Source of the DNA: Neolentinus lepideus HHB14362 ss-1
Taxonomy: Eukaryota > Basidiomycota > Agaricomycetes > Gloeophyllales > Gloeophyllaceae
Assembly: GCA_001632425.1 (NCBI GenBank)
Contig: KV425612.1
Span: 123,978 to 187,977 of the forward strand
DNA: 64,000 nucleotides
Reading direction: 5' to 3'
The first letter of the stretch is position 1. Every line of letters starts with the position of its first letter. Made by a program: the position numbers and the translations under genes. This document shows, in pieces, positions 57,361-64,000 of the stretch. Under the pieces are notes generated by a model that worked only from the letters and a program-made list of their open reading frames with translations, did no database searches and had not been told where the DNA came from.

Positions 57361-57538
57361 ACGCTTAAAGGACATTATGGAATATTCGAGTATTTCAATT
57401 TATTTCATATTAAATGTTATAGTATATTCCGTAACATTCTAGTATAACATGTACGAGCAGTATATAAGAAGCGCCCGAGTAGCGGGCGCCTACCCTAATT
57501 AATCCTTTGACTTTATTCAGCCGTATAACCTTTCATTA
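57291..57538 (+). repeat. 3' LTR of the copia element
   Basis: 248 bp, identical by eye to the 5' LTR, and followed by TGCTC. The gag-pol stop codon at 57358-57360 is 68-70 bases into it. Confidence 0.95.
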
Positions 57539-57543
57539 TGCTC
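57539..57543 (+). repeat. Target-site duplication of the copia element, right
   Basis: TGCTC immediately after the 3' LTR. Confidence 0.85.
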
Positions 57544-57782
57544 GACGAATTTAAGCTATTGTATCCTATCAAATGCCAAGACTTAATCTCTTAATAACCT
57601 AACCTACAAACCTGGCACACGTTCTGGATTAGATAGTGGCATTGACACCGACGCGGATGATCCTGCATTCTATCTTAAGCGCCTTATTACCGACATGTAA
57701 AAGACATTAATCACTTACTCGTCTGCGGATCCGCTCCAATTCGCAGTATCTGGGAACATATTGACTAGAGCGGCGACGCATC

Positions 57783-60700
57783 TTAAGCTACAGGAGGGAG
57801 AGGGAGGGAGACACGGGACGTACGCAAGGGCCTATATATGCTATCGATGAGAAGTGCCCTGAGCCAGTCGATTAGAGCAGGGACTGGGCCACCACCCGAA
57901 AGCCGTCTGCTCATGACATGGTAACCCGGAACACTATATGGTTCACAAATGAACTTCTGTTAGCCTCCGTCAGAGGTAAGGGGCTTGGGCGGCTTACATA
58001 TGCGTTGGAGTCGCAGCGGCCTGTCGTATCCACTTAACTCGCTCAGACGCATTCTCGGGGTCGACGCGGGCCTCAAGCGTGCAGATCTGTTCAATTATCT
58101 CGTCTATTTTTACGTCAAAGTCTTCACGGAAGCCGAGGTTGTACGTAGCGGCGTAGAAGCCTACAAACAATGTCAGTATGGGGAGAGACAGAGATAAACT
58201 CGAGAACGTTACCGTCGACGCTGCGCACTTTGTCCACGACGTAGCGATCTTCGGGTGCGATTCGTGCGGTCGGGATGACGCGAACGGAGAGGAAAATCTA
58301 AGTGGAGTATGATTCATCAAGGTGTCCCCAGCTACAGTCATCCTGGCTCACGATCACTTCAGGCAACGCAGGCCATTGCCTTACAAACGCAACAAACGAA
58401 TGTGGCACGCCCTTTCCACCCGTAAGCTTGTGGAACACAGCGCAGGTCGGTATCCGCGCAAGCTTCTGGTACTCAACCGTCTTTTCTGCGTAGCTCTCAT
58501 TGGCTGCGAGGTAGTACGTCGTCGGCGCTGATACTTTCTGCGATTGAGACGATTCCATTGTGATACTGTCATCAATTCTGGCAGCGATGTCGTCCCTGGG
58601 GACTTGTAAAACTTCGGGCTCTCCGTCGCTGCCGGGATTAGTAACAACGAAGCGGCGCAGGCTGCGACGGTTAGCACCGTCGAATGCATCTTCGAGGCCC
58701 TGCGCCAATATGAATAAGCGTGCGCAGCAGAAATGACAAGAGGACCGCTGGCCACCTTCGCCCAGGTCCAGAACGCCATGAGGATCATCCTAAGCGGATA
58801 GACGTCAATATCGGAATTTTGGTGTGTGCGTAATATGCCCACAGGATCACACCGATCATCAATGGCACCCAGGCGCCCGCTGGTATCTTCCTCAATGCAG
58901 CACCCCAGAATAGACCTGTGTGGTGGCATGAACATTTTGTTCGTCCAGAAGGATCAGAGAAATTTTTACCATCAAAAAAGCCGAATCCAACTAGATATGC
59001 AAGGCCAATGACCATTGGCCAATACTTCACATATCTCATGTGTACTGCGATGAGGATAGTGGTGGAAAACATGACAGTTGCCACCGCAAACCTATTGTGA
59101 ATGTTAACATATGTCATAATATAGTCGGATGTCTCACCCATAGGCATCGGTTAGAGCAGTGGAACTCTTGAAAGCGGCGACGACAACAATGATCAAAATC
59201 ATAACTTGGAAAAGATTATATTTTATTCAAAGATGCATGTGAGCTTTTCTAAGAGACTCACGGATCCAATTAACACTCGGGATAAACACTTGGCCTTGGA
59301 TTTTCTCGGAGGTGTGAACCATTCGGATCCTATGACCTGACACTTCAGCGGATCAGTCCCAGAGCAAAATGGCACTCAATCTCACGGCGGTAAGCTCTTC
59401 ATATTCACCAATTGTTGAACGAGACTGAAGGTCGCAGTGATCATGGCTTGAGATGCAATCAACTAATTCAATATGTCAGCGGCCCGGGATCCGATGACAG
59501 ATGTGCTTGCTCACGGTCGCTAGTATAGCAAACACGTAAAGGATCCTAGAAACGACGAAGATGGATATGAGCAGGCGTAAGAGCACTTACTGTACGGACT
59601 CACCAGAACAAGGGACCGTTTGCATCACCAGGGATCGTCTGATAGAATATGTTACTAAACACGGCGTCCCCATCTCTAATGAGACGAGCGCCTTGACCTA
59701 GATAGGCGAGCAAGAGGCACGGATAGACAAAGAAGGAGAACGATATTCGAATGGAGGCCATGTTGAACTGACCCAGACTATTTGACAAGTGGACTTCCAT
59801 CAATGTATGCTCTGGATGAACAAGAACGACAGCCTACTTGGCGAACACAGCCTCGCAGCCTGTCACTGCCAGAAGAACACCAGCAAGGAGATCGTAGTCC
59901 CTTGTACGTACAAACACTACAATCTCGTTAGCGCTAGTATGGTACACGAATGATATAGCGAATTGACTGACATAGGACAGCCCTGGAAGGATCAAACGCG
60001 CGGCAGATGCCAGGATGGGCCACGATATTGACAATTCCAGTAGCACCCAAGAGAAGGAGCCATATAGATGTCACTAACATCGTCCATGGGCTTGTAAGCG
60101 AGTATCGACCATCATGCTTGAACTCACCAGGGGCAAAGACCGACGCTAATCTGGCAGTACCGAAGGGCTGAACAAGGAACAGAGCCAGAAGGAAGGCCTT
60201 TGCACTGCATAATGAGAGACTGTGTAACGAATGGCGAGCTGCAACGCACTATCGATATTGGTGTGACTTTGGACTGGACAGACGCCTTCGCCACGGCTAT
60301 ACCACCAACGGCACTAGTCACCGACACAGCCGGTGTAAAGATACCATCCGCGAGTGTAAGACTCGTGCCGAGCAAGCACTACACTGGACAGTTGGTAAGC
60401 AGACCGTACAAATTTTCGACATGACATACCCATATTAGAACGGGCCAGCGAAGCCGCGGAGATATCTTCGCCGAGCTGGTTCTACTAGCACGCCCGATAC
60501 TCTCCTTTGTCAAGCTACGCTCAAACTCTGGGTCATGCTCTTTCCGCGGATAAAGACCTTGAAACAGCGCAAACGTTCCGCCCTCCCCTGGAACCAACTC
60601 AGTCCATACTGATAGGCACACACTTGTCCGAGACAGGCCTACCTTCTCCGGTACCGAAATTCAAGCAGATGAAAACCTACAACAGGTCCCTTATCAACAT

Positions 60701-61038
60701 TGAAAAGCGCATCCGTCAAGAGTTCAAGCAGCATACATATTTGACGAGTGGGAGCAAAGTCAATGACCATACGATGGCGCTGATTCCCCCTATGATGTCC
60801 TCCTCAGAGGGAAGCGGGCCAGACGAAGGCCATATACCGTTCAGAACATAAAGGGGAGACGTCCCAATGTCAGAATAGATGACACCTGACCAGAGAAGTC
60901 AGTCGCACGCTTATATGTATATGGCAAGAAATAGTACTGACCTAGCGTCTGGAAGCTGAGAAGCAGCAGTGCGAAACCTCGTACGTGCACCGCTCTCCGA
61001 ACACCTCCATTCTCGAGAGCTGCTAGAGACTGGGACAT
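57783..61038 (-). CDS. HAK/KUP-type potassium transporter
   Basis: A plasma-membrane high-affinity K+ transporter of the HAK/KUP/KT family. Start 61038 gives MSQSLAALENGG; joined exons read RGFALLLLSFQTLG, VIYSDIGTSPLYVLNGIWP, GGISAIVWSLTLLPLVKYV, ICLNFGTGEGEGGTFALFQG, LLGTSLTLADGIFTPAVSV, FVRTRDYDLLAGVLLAVTGC, NLGQFNMASIRISFSFFVYP, GDANGPLFWWVL, TALTDAYGFAVATVMFSTT and LRKIPAGAWVPLMIGVILM. The C-terminal cytosolic part has IPTCAVFHKLTGGKGVPHSF and YNLGFREDFDVKIDEIIEQI. After a last intron it continues IVPGYHVMSRRL and ends LPPVA, stop 57785-57783. If the last intron is retained the protein would stop at TPTHM near 57994. The frame is intact across many introns, and the gene starts well clear of the copia insertion, whose 3' LTR lies about 240 bp past its stop. 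Confidence 0.87.
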
Positions 61039-62923
61039 TCTGAGCAGCAAACAAGCGGGAACGCAAACAATGGAGCGCCTGTAGCATTTTATGTATCTCG
61101 TCCTAGTGATATCAGTTTGCTCCGTCAGTCGGGATTACGATACGGTAAGCCAAACAGCGCCCCGCCCTGAACTCGCGGAAGGAATCGCAAAATCTGCGCA
61201 TGAGCGCCCGCCACCCAGAAACATCTAGCGAAACACTCGGATCTTCTGGAGGATGCGCGATTATAGCTATAGGACGTGCATGTCACCATCTTGTCACTCC
61301 ATGCCTCAAAGATAGCATGGACGGTGACAGGGCCTCCTCAATTCCCTCGATGCCTCGGGTGTATGGTCTAGAGTCGTAAATGCCAATGTCCCTTCAAGTT
61401 GCCACACTGTTTAGCACTTTCGGAGATATCCTCGCGAGTCGCCATGTTCCTTGGTTCTATTCAGTTGAAATTAGAAGCCTGGCAAGACTGCAACGATTTC
61501 GAGAGCCTTACTGGATCAGGTGCAAGGGAATCTAGGGCGCCCACTCCGATATCTACAGCCTATGAGATCGTGAATGCTTGAACGTTCGCTGTTAAAGATC
61601 GTACCCGGACGAATCTTGGCAGGGTTAGTGTCATACACTGGTAGGACTCAGACCAATTGCTTGAGCATAGCACCTCGTTCTATTCCACTCGTAATTAGAA
61701 TCTCAACTTGTTTGTGGACAGCCATCGTCGATCCAGAAGCATGTATAATGGACAATGAACCTGTTGTATTCGGCTGGGGCCGCAGTAACACAACGATCAC
61801 TTCGGAAGATCAAGGTTCGTCCAATCTATGGACGGTACAGATCTGGACATGATAGAAATTTGGTAGGGAGAGATACTAAAATTCCGCACATCGCCCTCGG
61901 GGCCGGCCATAGCAGAGAACCGAAAGGCCCCAGATTTCTTGGACAGGCGAGTGTCAAGGCGTGAGGTCGATCGCCATGCTTTGATCCTTCCTTTATCGCT
62001 TGCGAGAGTGGTGGCTCAAGCTTTCAACGGCGTTGGATCATCATAACTTGTTGGACTTGGCGAATAGTATTCACTGAATCAGCTGCGGAAGAGTTCCATA
62101 TAATGAAGAACTGCTCTGGTATAGCGGACTGATTCCTATGCAATGGCTGCCAGACATGAGCACAGAATTAGATGTGGCCACAGAAGAAGTCGGCGGGACT
62201 CACTTCGCGAAATATGAGACTCAGATCTAACGAGCTGCGTATCCGTATGCTCCGCACGTGAATACGGCATATCCCGGGTTCGTTTGGGCCTCACATCAGC
62301 ACATAGCGGATGTGACCGACAGATGCGTTGGCTTATGTGGGAAGACAGAACTCCTGCCGCCCTAACAGGTTTTAATGCCCTCCTCACAGCGCTAGCTCCG
62401 GTTTCGAGTGCCCAATTAATGGGGTGACTGTAGCAATGACGAGCTAATGAAAGCCCTGGCAGAACCCAATCGAATGAAGTCCAGTGAGGGGAGAGTCCAA
62501 GATAAAGCAGACTGTAGATCTACATAAAGATATGTCCGTGACAAAAAGAGTCCATGCGGAATAACAAGGAAGAGGAAGATTCCGTTTCGAATGTACAAGC
62601 GGAGTCGTTTTGTCCGGAGGGTCCAGTGTCTAGACACAACAGAGCTTGAGCGGAGACGAAAGTAGTTACACCAACAGACGACTACATTGAAGAACGCCGA
62701 CATCTCCAATTGCTGGAACTCGGAGGGCTATGTGATGAGCTCCGAGATGTTCACGAAAGCCGTAGACTGCAAAGCTTCTGAGAACATGAATTAAGGCTCA
62801 GTTCACCTCAACCCGTTGAATACTGCATGACGACATCTTCCCACAGGAGGTCCGTTGAGTCTCCACTAACCAGTATATTCCGCTGCACGAGACATACAAA
62901 GTCCCGACATACAAACTATCGCG
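61039..62923. other. Intergenic upstream of HAK, no supported gene
   Basis: About 1.9 kb with fragmentary frames of 60-100 codons on both strands and no motif I recognise. It may contain a decayed gene, but I cannot support one. Confidence 0.4.
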
Positions 62924-64000
62924 CTAAGCAGGCGCAAACCTCCACGCTCGACTCCCCTTCTCCAAAAACGCCCACCTCTTCTCCTTCCACCCCATTTCTT
63001 TCCACGCGTTGGCTTTCTCTGGGAAATATCTGATTGCGTCCTGCATGCTAGAATCGTGCGCAAGCAGCACCAAGATGTCCGGGTGTGCGTCAAATGCACT
63101 CAGCTTCTCGATGGACTCGGTCGCGCGCGGGGCGTCGGCGTAGACGGACAGCTCGGAAAGGGGAATGGTCAGGAGCGGTTTGGTTACGTCTGAGGTGGTT
63201 TGGGCGTGCGGGAAGTGTTCATGAGAGACGCCCGAGAGGAGGGAGCAGGGGCAGGGGATATGCACACTGGGCCGGAATTGGCCAGGATGGTGGGAAGTGT
63301 CTCCGCCCATGAGGATGAAGGTGAGAGGCGTGATCGTGACACGCGCGAGTCCGGTTATGTGACCTGGGCAGTGCTGCACAAATCATTTATATCGATGAAG
63401 GGAACGTGATCGGTATGTGAAACTTACTCCTGGAGTGTCGAGTAGGTACAGGCTCCCGTCGCCGAAGTAGTCGAGCGCTTTGAAGCCGCCGATGGTTAAG
63501 GTGAATTGTTCCGGATTGAGCTCAGTGACCTTACGACCCCTAACATAGAAATACGGTGAACAGATTAGGTTGCTCGGAGATCCTGATGCACTTACTCAAA
63601 GTTACTGGCAAGTAGTGGTGAATTTGGGCCCTCTGGGTAAGGCGGGAAGAATGCCTCCTTAGTCCCCGGACCGATTACGAGCTCAGTGGTGCTAGGGAAC
63701 GTTGAGGGATCGCCTAGTGGATGGTTGTTGGGATCAGTAGTCAATCGTAATGCATTTCAGTGACTCTTACCCGTATGATCGATATGCGAGTGACTGTGTC
63801 CCATAGATATATCGATTTGATATGACCAACATTTGCGATTGTAAATAACTCACCTCCAAATAATTGTATCCACACTCCCCAGGTCTACACCTCCCTCCTT
63901 CAACCGAGTGGCGACATCTTTCTCCACATCTGCCTTCATACCGCCAGGTTGACTCCAGTTGTCCAAGAACGCGGGCGCGCTCTCCTCCAGACGCTTCCTC
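62924..64000 (-). CDS. Metallo-beta-lactamase-fold hydrolase (5' end outside window)
   Basis: The gene enters from beyond 64000. The text runs KADVEKDVATRLKEGGVDLG, SVDTIIW and, after a 50-60-nt intron, SHSHIDHTGDPSTFP with the metal-binding HxHxDH motif. Next come TTELVIGPGTKEAFFPPYPE, GGFKALDYFGDGSLYLLDTP, and GHCPGHITGLARVT with the later metal-binding His. FILMGGDTSHHPGQFRPS supplies the bridging Asp. A C-terminal helical part with ILVLLAHDSSMQDAI follows, ending SRAWRFAPA. These are hallmarks of the MBL superfamily. Fungal members include lactonases and polyketide-associated hydrolases; the substrate cannot be told. The frame is intact as far as visible. Confidence 0.85.

Larger units (their letters stand above)
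52765..57538 (+). mobile_element. Complete Ty1/copia LTR retrotransposon
   Basis: Two 248-bp LTRs flank one intact 1410-codon gag-pol frame, with a primer binding site just inside the 5' LTR and a polypurine tract (GAGGGGGAG) just before the 3' LTR. A 5-bp duplication TGCTC flanks the element. The LTRs look identical by eye, which points to a recent insertion. Everything needed for transposition appears present. It sits about 320 bp upstream of a tRNA gene. Confidence 0.96.

Noticed and set aside
61399..62709. A gene between HAK and the metallo-beta-lactamase gene
   Set aside because: Only 60-100-codon frames without recognisable domains or matching splice joins.
1..64000. CRISPR array, prokaryotic operons or a biosynthetic gene cluster
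   Set aside because: The DNA is eukaryotic with spliceosomal introns; no regular spaced repeats were seen, and the single P450 plus FAD enzyme pair lacks any backbone synthase nearby.

Overview
The window is nuclear DNA of a filamentous fungus, almost certainly a basidiomycete of the Agaricomycetes. Most genes are broken by many GT-AG introns of about 40-70 nt, several exons are very short, and protein architectures (BCS1-like ATPase with a charged tail, Pho80-like cyclin, HAK potassium transporter) fit that class. Exon joins below were made by hand from splice signals and reading phase. Seven gene models (BCS1-like, VPS1, SAP-like, RanBP3-like, RPL11, FAD oxidoreductase, GCV1) close to exact multiples of three.

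Layout. 1-12 kb is gene-poor and filled with decayed mobile DNA: a frameshifted Ty3/gypsy gag-protease remnant on the minus strand (about 179-3180, with an LTR-like segment to about 3.7 kb), a Helitron-type PIF1 helicase remnant on the plus strand (4.9-6.1 kb) and a 741-bp inverted-repeat element containing a tRNA-like segment (6253-6993). 12-36 kb is a conserved housekeeping block: BCS1-like AAA ATPase, dynamin VPS1, a Dal5-type MFS transporter, the oligosaccharyltransferase subunit STT3, a fast-evolving SAP-like acidic protein, an AIM6-like phosphodiesterase, a RanBP3/Yrb2-like Ran-binding protein and ribosomal protein L11.

36-50 kb holds a cytochrome P450 divergent from an FAD oxidoreductase, then coronin and the glycine cleavage T-protein GCV1. 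Two DNA transposons with readable ends sit here. A 1191-bp element flanked by TA lies inside a P450 exon; removing it with one TA restores the codons exactly. A 2962-bp element with terminal inverted repeats and a 7-bp target duplication occupies the coronin/GCV1 divergent promoter. It carries broken 3' pieces of a Pho80-like cyclin gene and an MFS transporter gene plus a transposase-like Cys/His mini-ORF, so it looks like a gene-capturing (Pack-type) transposon.

50-64 kb contains an orphan 121-residue protein, a tRNA-Ile(AAU) gene with a short intron, a complete and apparently very young Ty1/copia retrotransposon (identical LTRs, intact 1410-residue polyprotein) about 320 bp upstream of that tRNA, a HAK-type potassium transporter and the 3' part of a metallo-beta-lactamase-fold gene that runs off the window.

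The genes do not form one pathway. They serve mitochondria (BCS1-like, GCV1, perhaps AIM6-like), membrane traffic and actin (VPS1, coronin), ER glycosylation (STT3), nuclear transport, translation and nutrient uptake. The unusual content is mobile-element biology and exon architecture: gene capture, a transposon-split P450, a ladder of phase-0 microexons in the BCS1-like gene, tandem exon-intron duplication in the SAP-like gene, and a probable GC-AG intron right after the RPL11 start codon.
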